Assembly (NCBI GenBank): GCA_905250125.1
Contig: CAJNOL010000970.1
Location: 1-64,000 of the forward strand
Source: Rotaria sordida
Taxonomy: Eukaryota; Rotifera; Eurotatoria; Philodinida; Philodinidae
Direction of reading: 5' to 3'
Length of the DNA: 64,000 nucleotides
Below, one piece after another: positions 32,351 through 50,910 of this stretch. The position numbers and the translations under genes were made by a program. Each line of letters starts with the position of its first letter. The first letter of the stretch is position 1. A model generated the notes under the pieces. The model made no database searches. It was given only the letters and a program-made list of their open reading frames with translations, and was not told where the DNA came from.

Positions 32351-35200
32351 TGCTGAAGTAGTGACAAAAAAAACAATATGGACTTCTCTTTTCGACTCTT
32401 TTTTTCTTTCTATGTTCTAATCTAATGCAAATATTTGAGTTTGTACCTAAGATCTTGTTCAGAAATATTTTCTTCTTATTTATCTCGCCGTCAGGAGACA
32501 AGTTCAAAAGTATCTCCTAATTAACTTTGTCCCTTCGGCGATGGTGGAAGAATTTCAGAGCATTATTGAATAGAATTACATACTTTTCGTCGAAAAGTAC
32601 TTCAAGGCAAGGTTTGTAGTCCCCGAGACAATTCCGGATCCTTCAATTCTTCTACAAAACTGTTCAGAGTTAAGAGGACAGTGAATTTTCTTTCACACTC
32701 ACGTTTGTAGTGCCCTCACCTTTGCCTTCACCCTCACATTTGGAGTGTCTTGCATGGCTGTTGCCCTCACAGTCGTGCTCACTCTCACTCACCCTTGCCT
32801 TCACGTTATGCTCACCCTCACATTTGGAGTACGCCTACATGGTTCTCACCCTCACCCTCACGCTCACTTCACCTTTACATTTGGAGTACTCTCCATAGCC
32901 AAGAAAATACTTTCGACGAAAAACAGATATCTATCTGAGTTTATTGATGAAGTGCTTTGTCGACGAAGTGTCGTGTCGACAAAAATTTTTCGACGAATAA
33001 CATGATTGCCAATATGTTCCCTCGTAAGTATGCTGCAATTTGTAGAGGAGTAAGCTTTTAATAAAATAAGATTTTTAAATTTAGTAGAATAGTTGTAATT
33101 TGTAGAGAATGTTAAGTATTTGTTCCATGAAAATTTTCGTTTGAACTTAGCTACGAAGAATTTTAATGTAAGTCAAAAAGGAAATGTACTAGCTGATTTG
33201 TTTTTTTTTTGTTATTAATAAACTAATATTCATAATGCACGAGCAAGAATCGTCGATTTGGACTGAGCTAAGAATGATTTAAATTAACGACAAAACGAGT
33301 TTTTAAGGAGGTTATATCATAACTTGTTTTGATAATCCAATATTTATTCCAAACGTAGTGTGGACGAATTGGGTTGTGTCCGTCAAGAGAAAGCGCTCAT
33401 TAATATTCATATTTCTAAACCGTCTCTTTTAAAATATTATTTTTTTATTATTTTTGATTTTTGTATATACAAATGCTTTTGCACACCAATCAGTTGTCTC
33501 CATTCAATGTTTGATTTCATTTTATAATCACAATTAGATGGTGTGTTCAAATCAAAAACGACTCATGACATTCATAATAACAATTATGTCTGATGAACTC
33601 CACAAATTACAACTCATCAAATTGACGCAATGGAATTCAATCTTTAGCGAACTCTATGAATTTCAACAAAGTTAAAAAATATAACCAAAAATATAAGTTG
33701 TATTAAAATTTTTATCAGTAATTTTCTAAAAAATTTGAAAAACTACAAATTGAGACCTAAGATTTTTTTTAATTGAATAAATTAAGTTTAAAAAAACAAC
33801 TGAAATGGAATTTAACAGATTTTAAACTTCGATTTTTGTATTCACAAATGAGAAAACATGTTTTAAATACGTCGTATTAATGGTGATCACTGAACTCATT
33901 CAATTGAATATGCATATATTGTCGAGGGACAAAAGAAATCGTTTTCTCAGTTGTTATGATTTTTATCGTTGACAGTTGAGATGAATCTTTTGGTACACAT
34001 CATATATTGACATCAACATAGAACACACGATCAATGTTAAATTTTCAATGCATTAAAATATTTCTCAGTAAGATCGATTTTTCTCATGTATTCAACTAAT
34101 GCAGTCATTTCGAATGAATACGTTCTTTTCTATAGTCGTTAGAAGCAAATCAGTAGAAACTCCTTTTTCAATGATGTTTGTAAGTTTTAAGACGAATACT
34201 TGAAAATTTTTCTTTCAAAAGCAAAACATTTCTAATGTTTCGAGTCCGAATTCATCAAGTATTCAATAGCTTGACATGTTCTAGAACTGATGTGCAATCA
34301 TCGAGAATTTCAAGAAATCTTATCAGATATTGTACAACCAAATTATATAACATAGTTCGTGAATGATAATGAACACTAAGAGAAAGATCTGTTTTCTACA
34401 GTTCTTTTTCTTCTATGTTCTTCCATCGATTGTCTTGACACATATATTGTGTATGTGAGTGTTGATGTCGACAGAAGACATTCACATCCTATTTCTTACA
34501 GAATACTAATTTCTCAAATTATTTTGATTAATAAGTGCAGAACGAATATGAAATATTTTATCAAAATTTAAAAATCATGATTTTTTTAAAATACAAAACA
34601 TCTTAAATGTTTAGTGCAATATAAAACATAAAAGCGAAGAGTATATTTTGTTGTCAATCAATGTGTTACGTACTTAATTGGTTGTTGAGAATATTTCTAA
34701 AATTTCGATAATATATGGATATACTTCTTACTAAATAAAATACTAACATTATAGTTTATTTTTTTTATATGGAAAATAAAAATTATCTTTATATACTTTA
34801 AAAAACTACAGGCTCGATTTTGTATTTATAAGGTAATTTTCATAAATTATATAAAATCAAAAAAGCATATTGTATAATTGAATATGAATAATGAAACAAA
34901 TGATTGTTTATTTTATTGCACATCAACTTTCATAGAATGATTTGTTTCGTTCATATCACATAGAAGAAGAAAGAACGAAAGAAAGAAGTCTATGAAATGC
35001 TCCAGATGTTTATATCTTCTAAGTGCGGCAACTGAACTGCTTCCATTATGAGCAAATTTTTTTGTCTTATAAAATAGTGAATAGAGATTAAACATATAAA
35101 ATTGAACAATCATCACATCAAAAAATATTCATTCATTCATATATTAACATCTAATATAAGCTATTATAGGTTTCATCTTCTTGTATCTTTTCTATCTTAT

Positions 35201-35235
<35 letters not shown>

Positions 35236-36792
35236 ACATGTACAATTTCATGCTTGAATTAACTTGTATCATCGGCAATATAAAATAATATTTGGCGCGA
35301 GGTCAGACAATTCAGTCGATTATTTTATTCGATCTGATAGAACAAATTCGATTTATTTCTATTTAGATTTTTCTGTATGATAGTATCTTGGATTGTCAAT
35401 TAACCATCAAGGGATTGTTTCTTTTCTATGTTTTCTTGTGTAACACAAGAGTCAAAATACTTGAGATGAACTCATTATATATATATATATATAATGTATA
35501 AATACATATATGTATGTATTATCAAAAGAATGATAGTATGCGCGGCATTGATACATCCCAGCAAGATACTTGTTGATCGTAAAGTCAATATACGACCAAT
35601 TTGATTTGATTAAAAGGCAAAACGACATAATCATATATATGATGTCACATTTCTTTAAGATCAAAAGTAAAAGAGAATGTGAGCTGGCATGTGCACAGCA
35701 GGATAAATACTATCTGTATGTATCTCTATAATTACCTCGTGTAAAAGAATGTCTTTTCTTTTTATACTAAATTGGCAAAATATGTCATCGTTATTTATTT
35801 TGTTTTTTTTTCAAATCCATTTCCGAAAGCTTTCAACTGACGCCAATAACTGTAGGTGGAGCATAGCTAATCGAATGTGTATATGTGTGATTATTTTTCG
35901 AAAAAAGAAAATCATTTAGTATTGATTGTTGATATAAAATATTATATTTTTTTTTCTTTCACTCTCTCTCTCTCTCTCAGACACGAGCTCTTGTTTAGAT
36001 AGTGTGTGTAAGGTGTTTTGCCTTTAAATAACAATAATATATTCCTCACTATCGATGATTACATTTCACACATCATTATATATATATATATATATGTATA
36101 TATGAGAGACGATCGATTTTTATGTTTTCAATCAACCATGAAGTCCAGAGGTTCTCTTTTTGTTTCTTTCTTTTGACAATAAATCTATTCAATTAAAAAA
36201 AAAAAACCAAGAAGCAATTTATATTGTCGCCATGAAGTGGTTCGATCTTTTCTTTTTAATATCAAATATGAGATTACATTATCAAACAAAAAAAAAAACG
36301 AGAGACGAGAAATAGCCACTTATTCTCGACGACAATGATTATGATGTGAAAAAAAAAGTGTATGAGCAAAGTCGGCATATATAAAATGCACCAGTAGCAA
36401 CTAATTTCAATGATATACTCAACAAGTGAAAGGAGTGCTTATTGATCGGAAGGAGGCAATGATTGATAATCTTTTCCCAGCATTATATTTAGATGAATTT
36501 CAAACATAAATATAACAGCTGTATTTCCTCAAAGAAGAAAAAAATTTGTTCAACTCATCATTAATGATAATGAACTGTAAACAAACTTGATATATATATA
36601 TATATATATTTCCAATAGGAGAAAAGAAAAGAAACAATCATTAATATAAATAAAATATCTGTTGACCAATGAACATATTGATATGAAAAGAGAAAAAGAA
36701 AAATACATTCATATTTCTATAACATGTATTATAAAGCTATATCATAATTATTCTTTACATATACACGCAACAACAACAAAAAAAAAAAAGAA
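32351..36792. other. Long intergenic region with minisatellite and TA microsatellites
   Basis: No gene recognised over 4.4 kb. Features: a CCTCAC minisatellite at 32697-32890, TCGACGA/TCGTCGA motifs near 32590, 32910, 32958 and 32990, and (TA)n tracts at about 35203-35230, 35476-35493, 36078-36096 and 36588-36610, with a (CT)n tract at 35960-35980. Tract density rises toward the TFAP2 gene, so part may be regulatory. Confidence 0.45.
32697..32890. repeat. CCTCAC minisatellite with TTTGGAGT repeats
   Basis: Imperfect CTCACC/CCTCAC/CTTCAC hexamers are interspersed with four imperfect copies of TTTG(G/T)AGT, three of them inside CACATTTGGAGT or TACATTTGGAGT. This is related in composition to, but distinct from, the GTGTGG islands: only the C-rich orientation is present. 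Three overlapping frames here are repeat artefacts. Confidence 0.7.
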
Positions 36793-36816
36793 ATGGTTCT
36801 TTTGCCATATCATCAG
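36793..36816 (+). other. Candidate alternative first coding exon of TFAP2
   Basis: ATG plus seven codons (MVLLPYHQ) end at a strong GTGAGT donor in phase 0. Joining to an in-phase acceptor (CTGCCGCAG at 38514, then Asp-Leu-Glu-Asn) would add about 25 residues to the TFAP2 protein, for a total near 509. Vertebrate AP-2 genes use short alternative first exons of this kind. The implied intron of 1.7 kb is long for this genome, so this is a suggestion only. Confidence 0.3.
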
Positions 36817-38565
36817 GTGAGTTTGATATCAATTTATTTGAAATGCAAAATAAAATTCCGACTTATTTACATGATGAAATATAAGATATATTTGCCATTT
36901 GATATAAATATATATTATCTTCAAATGAATATATAAAAAAAAAAAAAGAAGAAAGAAAATAATCATTAAAAATATGTGTTATAAATGAAGAAGATTTACA
37001 TATTAAATTTAACTTGTCAATTGCAAACGTCACACTCTGTTAGATAGATAATAATCTAGCACACTTTCTTTGAATTCTATGACGCTAGAGGGTATTTTGA
37101 TAGAAAGTCGATAAACGACATAGCTGAATATCTATTTCTTTTTTCTTTTTTTTTTTTTTGTCGTCAATAAAACTATCTATCTAAAGAAAAAATGTGTCTA
37201 TCTTAGGCGTGAAAATCATCTCCCTTAATGTGTTATATTACTAAAAGAGAAAAAAAATAGTGAAGATGTCACCAAGCGTGATATTATGTCAAGCTTCGTT
37301 AAGTGCAATCAATAAAATCGTAATGGAATATCATCAATATAACATTAGCTAACTATTCAAAAGATAAATCTGTCGTATTTCTGAGAATTAAATATTATTA
37401 TCTTTATATTCCGATCAAGACTTTCTTAGAAAGAACAAAATCCGCCGTGACCAATCTTCTTCCACAATAGACAACCTGTCCATTCATCCCTCCCTCAATT
37501 CTATTCACCTCACAACAATATTGTCTGCTTATTTTTATTTCACTTTCTTCCAGAGAAAGGCAAATAGTGTTTCAAAATCCATTTTCTATCCGAAATTACC
37601 ATAAAGTCGTAAAAAATTGACAGAAAGTCAGATACTGCGGGGGCAACTCCTACTTGAAATACTCCTGGATGTTTTGTTTTTTTTCTCAATATATTATGTA
37701 TATGAATGTTGTTGTCACTTAAAAGATTTCTCTATTTCACGTTTCCGATGGCATTATATTTTATGTTTATTTGCGTATGTTGACTGCTAACCCGGATATT
37801 AGTTTAGTTGCGAGCTATTTCTTTTTGTTTTTTTTCTGTCATTTGTTACTCTACTAATAGCCGGAATTGACAATGATAAAAGTAATAGTAGATCATTTCG
37901 ATAAAAAAGAAAAGAAAAAAAAAATATATATATATATATATATAAAGAGAAGATGACAGTGTCTCTCATACATCCACCCCCATTTGCATTACTCGATCGT
38001 GGGATGAGTTTATTAGTAACGGTTATTCTTTTGTTTTCTTGTGTGCTCGAGTTAAATCAGGCACGAGCTCTCGGGAATGGAAAAAAAAGAGAAAAAGCGA
38101 AGCAAAAAAGAAAAAAAAAGAATCGTTTACCCAATCGTCAATACTCGAGCATGAAGAAAATTTTTGCCGATTGGTTTATATGAGTTTATTTGACGCCGGA
38201 GGGCATGATTGGTCAAAAACAGAGAACGAACACATAGAAAAGAGAAGTACACTTAGCTCAGTATACATATATATATATGTAATTTTGTTTTGAAAAAAAA
38301 TATGGAATTTGTATGTGTCTATTTATATTTGATATTATATATTTATTTATTTATTTTTTCTTTCATATCAATATTGATAGATTTTTTTCAGTTATAGAAA
38401 AGTCGATTATCCATTATTCCTTCTGTTTTTTTTCTTCATTTGTGCAAATTTTTTTTTTTTGCTTCGGGTATTTATTGTTGTCAACTCATTATCGCAGTTG
38501 TCGAACTGCCGCAGGATCTTGAGAACGAAAAAGAAAAGAAAAAAAAAGTTCAACAACATCGTCGT

Positions 38566-41333
38566 ATGCCATCTGCATTTGATCTAATAATTGATTCAGG
38601 CAATGGTAGCGGCAGTGGTGTGCAGATCGATGTAAGTTTGTTTTTTTTTTGTTTTACTATTTTCTTATACTATTAAATAGCCTTTAGGCGGAACAAGTTA
38701 AAGAAAGAAAATTTTTTTTTATTTGTTCATTTATGTTTTGTAAAAAAAAAAGATAGACATTGATTATTTTCTTTTAGAAACAATTCATTAAATTAACTAG
38801 TAGTTTTTTTTTTTTTCAATATATCTTATTTATTATATAACAATGAATTTATCTTATTATTCATAGGATATAAAATATGGTTCATCACCAACATCATCAT
38901 CATCACCATCATCAGTTGGTGGTGGTGGTCCATTTAGTACATCGACAAGTTCTCGTACAGGAACTATTACTGATCCATCATTTCCTTATTTTCCACCACC
39001 ATTTAATCCAACATTTGCAGCTCAATTTGATCTACATGCAGCAACAAGTGCTATGGAACATTATCCAACATTTAATTATAATGCAGTAAATAGTTCATCA
39101 GCATCATCATCATCTTATGGAACTGCGACAACGGGTATGCATCATCATCATCATCATACGAATACAAACAATAATACATTTAATACATCATCATATGATC
39201 CATATGCAACTGCTTATGTAGCAACGGCTGCTGTTGCACGTCATCATCAGTCAATTCTAGATGTTCATCATCAACAAGCAGCAGAACTTTATTCTCGTCA
39301 TGCACAACATCATCAGACATCGTCAACGTCACTTGTCGATAATACAGCTCGTGTAAGTTCGAAATTTTTAAGAGTCTTGATGTGATGCATTGAACCAAAT
39401 ATAATAATAGATAGATAGCTTTATCATATATATATATATTAAACACTTGATTTCTATTTTAAAAAAAAGAAATTTATTTTTATAGATTCTTAATGGTGGA
39501 GATGATTTACAAAGTGATGAATCACATTATCAAAGATCATCGGCGAGTAGAGGTATGATTAAAAATATATTTTTTTTTTTGTTTAATTTAATTTGATATG
39601 TCAAATATCCTTTTTCTTTTTTTATAGATGGCCGACGTTCGGATCGATCTCGAGATTCAAGTTCATTTTCTTCAATGTGTTCTGGAAATGGTAATGGATC
39701 TATTTCACCAACAGATTTCTTTTGTCAAGGTAAAAATATTTTCATATTTAGTTTTAGTTTTTTTTGTTTTCACATTAAATATTTCTTTTGTAATAGTACC
39801 TGGTCGATTATCACTTTTAAGTCAATCATCAAAATATAAAGTAACAATAAGTGAAATTCAACGACGTCTTGGTATACCTGAAAATCTTAATGCATCATTA
39901 CTTGGTGGTGTTTTAAGACGGTAAAATATATGCATGTTGACTTTTGTTAAGATGTTAATTTAATTATTCTCGTTTTCAAAAAGCAACAGATCTGACTGTT
40001 TTTTGAATAAATTTTGATAGGAACAACGTAGAGATTTGGAATTTTCATCATTTAAGAGAGAAGATTCTGATCATCATCTATGTATGCCGACATCTAATTA
40101 ACAACTTTCTCACATGTTTCATTCCCGAGTTACAAGGTTTTTCCTGATCGACAGAGATAATTTATCATGCTGAGTCGAATGGTGATAAACTACTTGAGAT
40201 CATTTTTTTTCGAGTTTTTAAAATTGCAAAATTTTTTCTTACATAGCATCAAAATCGAAATTTTAAAAATCTTGAAAAAGTGATCTCTAGCCGTTTGTCA
40301 CCATTCGACTCAGCATGATGAGTCTGCCATGTCATGAACTTCAGAAAGTTGTGACTTATGTAGTTTGAAAGAGAAGAATTTTTTTCTATCGATTGATCAT
40401 ATTTCAAGTCAAAAAATCCAAAAGGAAATGATTTCAGAATATCTTTTTTTATTTAAAAATCTCCGCAGAGAACTCATCCAATTGATCAGTTGTTTATCAA
40501 TTGCTTTTTGAAAACGACATTAGTATATTACATATCATTATTATTTTAAGTTTTTTTTTATGTTTGTGTTATTGATTAAATTATCAATCTTATATTTTAG
40601 AGCTAAATCGAAGAACGGTGGTCGAGATTTACGTAATCAATTAGAGAAAATTGGTGTTACTCTACCAGCTGGTCGTCGTAAAACATCGACAACAACATTA
40701 TTTACTTCTCTTGTTGAAGGTAAAAAAAAATAAAAAATTCATTTTATACAAAAATAATAATAATCTTTTTGATTGATTTTTAGGAGAAGCAAATCAATTA
40801 GCAGTCGATTTTCGTACGATATGTGAAGCTGAATTTCCAGTTAAAATTATAGCAAATTATATATCACGACATTATTCCGAACCAAATGAAATTAGTACAC
40901 GACGAAATATGATTTTAGCTGCTAAGTAAATCTCACATACGAATTTTTTGCAACATAAAAAAAAATATTTTTTTATCATTCTAGACAATTAGTTCAAGAA
41001 TTCAGTGATTTACTTAAACAAGATCGATCACCTGTTAATGTTGCATCAACAAATAATGCAATGTCTTCAAATTCTCGACATACATCTAATTCATCATTGA
41101 TTTCTCATCATCATATATCTACAATTCCATCTATTCTTGATTCATCTGTACAACGATCATTATTAATATTTTCACTTATATCACATGGTTTTGGTACACC
41201 AGCTATAGCTGCTGCTATCGATGTATTTCAATCATATTTAAATGAAATGCTTAAAAATTATGAAGAAAATTATCCTATGTTTATGGCAACAACATCAACA
41301 AAAAATGGATGCAGTGGTAGTGACATCGATTAA
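38566..41333 (+). CDS. TFAP2: Transcription factor AP-2, 484 aa from this start, 8 exons
   Basis: Exons: 38566-38631, 38867-39352, 39486-39552, 39628-39729, 39797-39920, 40601-40719, 40784-40925, 40985-41333. All are GT-AG with consistent phases. The N-terminal third is Ser/His/Asn-rich, with a PYFPPPF motif at about 62-68 like the AP-2 transactivation PY motif and a six-His run at 114-119. From residue 241 the conserved AP-2 region begins ([57 protein letters not shown]). It includes the basic DNA-binding part and the helix-span-helix dimerisation part. AP-2 proteins bind GCC-N3-GGC sites as dimers and control ectoderm and neural-crest-like fates. The reading frame is open upstream to 38515, so the start may be further 5'. 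The intron 39921-40600 holds a small palindrome. Confidence 0.95.
40160..40320. repeat. Small palindrome in TFAP2 intron 5
   Basis: TTATCATGCTGAGTCGAATGGTG (about 40162) and CACCATTCGACTCAGCATGATG (about 40299) face each other, with further pairing of AGATCA and TTTTAAAATT elements toward a loop near 40240. It probably belongs to a longer degenerate hairpin element spanning about 40100-40350. Confidence 0.7.
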
Positions 41334-42497
41334 CTTGACATTTTCGTTTTTTTTTTTTCTTTTCTTTTCTTTTCTTCAATTTTGACAAAAATATATATGT
41401 ATACATATACATAAAATAAATATATTCGATTGGATGAACATAACACAGGTGCAATTGTTCTTTTCTCGATTTCCCGCCTATCAAATATGTATGTAATCAA
41501 GCGTACTAATCAAACTTAAAAATGCGTGCATGCACCTCCAAAAACAAAACAAAAAAAAATAGAATAAAACAAAAGAAATAATCTATATATCTATGGTATT
41601 GAATGAGTGGATCAAGTAGTGCGCAAATAAGATGAGTAAAGGAAAAAAAAACCTGTTTGCCACATCTTTTTCAATATTGATGCTCGGAGCTATTCATAGT
41701 AGTACCATATGTGTGAATTTGTTGGGAAAATGTACAAATAGAGAAAAAAATGATTACTACGCATCATTGCTAATGGATAAAATGAATTTTTCTTTTTGTT
41801 TTTGAATGTCTATGCTATTGAGTAAATTATGTAGTTTCTCAAAAGAGAGATTTTAATGTAGATATTAAAAAAAAAGTATAATTTAATAATTAATCATGAG
41901 CGACCTAGCGTTACTGAGAATGGCGAGAAGCTTTGTCTTATCAAAATTCTTTTTTTTACGTCCTCGTAGAGAATTATAACTCGTGATGTGTCGAACTACA
42001 GAAAAGAGAAACTGTTGAGCGTGGAATTACACAAAAAAAATTGTTCCAACTCGAATTAAATTATAAAGTTCAATATTCTAAGCGAATTATTAGAGTCAGA
42101 AAGATGAACGAAGATACTTAATCAATATTTTATATTTGAGATGGGTAATTGCTCAACATTAAAACTTATCATTTAAATGATCAATATTAAATTTTCATTG
42201 TTTTTACTTAGGCGACGTTCATTTCTTTCGAATTCCTAAATATATTTTCAAACTTCATTATTCCTCACTCGAAAGAAATCAATTTCAATAAATCAGTATA
42301 AGAAATTTCTTATGATCTGTCTTCTAGTGACATCATCGTTTGTGTCGCTTATGATTTGTTTCTTATTGGATTGATCAGTACGTTAACGTATCAGGTTAAA
42401 TTGAACTTTTAAACAAAGAAATGATTTGTCCTAGCAACCTTTTCTTCACTTTTTTAATATTCATCATTGCGATAACATTCTTTCGAATATAATCGTT
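41334..42497. other. Intergenic region between TFAP2 and RUVBL2
   Basis: Downstream of the TFAP2 stop is a T/C-rich tract and AATAAATATATTC (about 41415), a likely polyadenylation signal. No exon is recognised. The RUVBL2 promoter must lie in the last part, but no specific element stands out. Confidence 0.5.
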
Positions 42498-47597
<5,100 letters not shown>

Positions 47598-49391
47598 TTA
47601 TGAATTCAATTCAATAGTCTTTTTTTTTTTTGTTATTGTTATTTGTATCTATAAATTTTCATCGATGTCTCTCATATTAAATATTCAAGAAAAAGAACTA
47701 TGAGAAAGATAAAACAAAAAGATTCTTTTTTTCTAAATATACAATTGATGATATTTTCAGAGAGGTTCTCTTCAACAAGGTCGCATAATGCAAACATATA
47801 AGTTCTTTCATTCTTCGCTTATTTGTTGCTCCGTGCTTCAATGCACAATTGTTCGATTCATCCAAATCAACTAAGCGAAATACTTTCCATATTTATTTTA
47901 GTAATGTCTTAATACTGGCGTTATTTTTCTTTTTCTTATTATCACTACTATTATCATCTGGGAGCAATAGAACGGAAAAATGACACAACGTAAAGAAAAA
48001 GAAATGAGTTATCTTCATAATATGCTCAGAAACAACCGTTTTTTATGGTCTGATACGACAGTTTTTTGCTTTTTCCTGCTTTATAGAACAGAAACACAGA
48101 TTCTATACGATGCTTTGTACATAAATAGATTATTAACCGATTCTAGAGTTTGATTTGTATGCTGATAAATAATATTTCTATGGTATTTTTTTTCTAGCTG
48201 AAAAAAATATTATGAATGATAATTATCATAAAAGTGAGTACATAATATTTTGTATTTAATTAAAAACAAAAGATAAATGATGTAAGATCATCATTCAAAA
48301 TATAGATGTTTAAGCAAGAATGTAACATTTCCAATAGATTATTACAGAAATTTATTTGATATATATGTAGCAATGGTCGGTATATTATTACAATGATTTT
48401 CTTATTATCATTTATTGTTAGAAAGATAATTTTAAGTTATTTAAATGATCGTTTGACATTGACAATGAAGTAGAAACAATGAAAAAATCATTAGTCTTCA
48501 AGAACAAATGTTTGAGACGATTTCTTTCTGAATAAGAACTAGTGCAAAGACTCGTGTAAAAAAAAAACGATATTATTTAATAGTATAATGCATATCATTT
48601 AGTTTCATTCAATGAATGCATATTTCTTTATATTAGTATGTTCAGTATAGTGGTACTGATAATCGTAGTAATAGATTCAAAAGAGATAAATAAAATTGTG
48701 CCATTTTCAAAACATGAATCAATGCTACAGCTCATTCTCGAATACATAATTCAAGTATATATGTGATTTTTCGTCGAGCTGACGAATAAACCTCTCCAAA
48801 TGTCAAATCGCTTGCCGATCGAGATGATATTAATTTGATTAGTGATAGAAAAGTCTAGAGTAGTTTGGTTTTCTGGGCCTTCGTTCTTAATATATCAAAA
48901 TTTTACTGGATTTTTCAACAAAAACGCTGTGATCATATGAAAAATCAACTTTTGAATTTCATCTTCAAATTTTGCCATGAACAAAGTTCTCAATGAGATT
49001 AGTTAATTGTGTAACTTTTTGGCGTTTCTAGTATTTCTTTTTTGGTGATGCGAATATATAAATAAAAAAGGAAATACTAGAAACGTCGAAAAGTTACATA
49101 ATCAACTAATCTCGTTAAGAACTTTGTTCGGACAAAATTTTGAAGTCAAAACTCAATAAAATTTTGATATCTCCAGAATGAAAACTCCGAAACTAAACTA
49201 TTCTAGACATTTCTATTAGTCATCAAATTAACATCATCTCGGTCGGCAAGCGATTCAACACCTGGAAAGGTTCTCCCGTTTTTAAATCCTGTTGAATCCA
49301 ACATTTTTGGACCCGAACCCAGTCGAATAGTACTTAGATACTCCCAATGAAATTTTCCAATCGGAATTGGATAGTCATTTCGAAGATACGA
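47598..49391. other. Intergenic region with one inverted repeat
   Basis: Follows RUVBL2. No exon seen. Only the palindrome at 48795-49280 is structured. Confidence 0.5.
48795..49280. repeat. Near-perfect fold-back, 210-250-base arms, short loop
   Basis: The left arm (ending GCGTTTCTAGTATTTCTTTTTT at about 49045) and the right arm (starting AAAAAAGGAAATACTAGAAACG at about 49067) pair outward through AACTTTGTT, AAAATTTT and the outer GCTTGCCGATCGAGATGAT versus ATCATCTCGGTCGGCAAGC. The loop is only about 20 bases. This is a MITE-type or snap-back element. Confidence 0.85.
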
Positions 49392-49658
49392 GATAGTTCG
49401 CTCAAAAAGAGTGACGAATATAGTTAAATATGTGCGCGGTTTCTTCTTTCTCTGTTTATTCTTTCAAAAATGAGTGTTCATATACGAATATAAAAACAAG
49501 GACAAAAATAGAAAAGAATATAAAGGTTAATTAGCGTCAAATAAAAGACATAATAGAAACAAAGTGATGTTATCGAAGATATTAGATGAACAAAGGTATA
49601 ATCAAAGAAAAGAGAATAAAGAGAATAGACGTGTAGGTTATAACAATGCATTGTAACA
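49392..49658 (-). repeat. 3' LTR of a short LTR retrotransposon
   Basis: On the minus strand it starts TGTTACAATGCATTG and carries a TATATGAAC/AATAAACAGAG segment in the same order as the other copies. The final 8 or so bases of the consensus LTR (CCTAACA) are missing or diverged. It is a direct repeat of 50911-51189. Confidence 0.82.
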
Positions 49659-50910
49659 TACTCTTCTATTGAACAAAAAAACGTGTTCTATCAACGTTCT
49701 TGGAAAAAGATAGAAATAACAATGAAATGTTTAGATAGAAAAATCAGTAATATCAGAAGGGGCTAAAAATAATAAACTATAACATGAGAAAATCTTCGAA
49801 AAGAAACGATTAACACATAAGTATAATAAAATGCCAATAGAAGTATGAGAAAGAAAAAAACATATTTAATGATGTAAACAAGTAACAAAGGCATCTCACA
49901 TATGTAACAGTAATATGTATAGATATAGGAAAAAAATATCTTAAAAGTAACGAATAGAAGAAAGAAAAATTCAATATGAAAACAGAAGACTGGTCTATCC
50001 ATAAGAAAATGGACCAATATAGACCAACGGCTTTGATCATTATATCTCGTTGATTCTTGTTTGATGTTATTTAACTTGATCAACTAGTTTGCATTCAAAA
50101 CTAAGTAAATGTAAATAACATAATAATAATAATAAATTTTGAAATTGTGTTTTTTTTGAAATGACAAGCAAAGTCATCGATGATTCGTTTTATTTCTCAT
50201 ATGTCAATAAAATATATTACGAAATATTGGTTCTTTATCCAAGTTCACTACCCATATGAGAATCTGTTAAGAATGATTGAATAATTAAACATATCCTAAA
50301 ATTGTATTTCGTATGATAGAATGATAAAATAATATTAATAGACATGTGTCAAATTGAATATAATAGTCCTTCAGAATCAGTGAGTGAGGGAAATCCACGT
50401 TCTCCGACCATGCTACGCTAAATTATAACTCATTAGATTAATCTAATAATAATAAATTATTCCATTTGATTTGACATATTTATCAATAGCATGAATCTCT
50501 TCATTAGAAAGGTCCTAGGGATGATACGTTCGTTCGAATAATAGAGTCCCCACATAAATTATTATAACTTCTAGATAATGCGTGCCTTTTGATATGTTGA
50601 ACGGCATATGTTTTCCATGCAATTTGTTCCATCGGATTATCGAGATAGAAAGAAGATCTCTTCTATATTGAATTAATCAAATTTAATCTTGTCACAAGTC
50701 ACGATTAGTGATTTTGAATGCATTTGATAACTAATATTGTTAGTAGAGATTTGATACAATTCACAGATGACTCTCTTTGGAAAGAGATTTTGTTTTAATA
50801 ATTGAAGCAAAAAAGTAGCGAACAGATGATCGTTATAATACTGGATGGTTAAATCAATGATTCGACCTTCCTTAATTATGAACTATCAGAAAAAAATCAG
50901 GGTCGCCAAA
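49659..50910 (-). mobile_element. Internal region of a non-autonomous LTR retrotransposon
   Basis: 1.25 kb between two direct LTRs. Directly inside the 5' LTR, minus strand, is TTTGGCGACCCTGAT, which looks like a primer-binding-site junction of the TGGCGACC type. No protease, reverse transcriptase or integrase motif can be read in any minus-strand frame. A 106-codon hydrophobic frame at 49763-50083 is not recognisable. The element is therefore internally deleted or a non-autonomous (TRIM/LARD-like) derivative. Confidence 0.65.

Noticed and set aside
32247-32507. 86-codon minus-strand frame upstream of the UGT
   Set aside because: It overlaps the UGT signal-peptide region in another frame and is low-complexity.
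38039-38293. Frames with Lys/Arg-rich stretches upstream of TFAP2, considered as coding exon
   Set aside because: They arise from A-rich tracts, show no AP-2 similarity and lack an in-phase donor; more likely UTR or non-coding.
49763-50083. 106-codon hydrophobic minus-strand frame considered as gag/env remnant
   Set aside because: No zinc knuckle, protease, RT or envelope motif. Treated as chance inside the LTR element.
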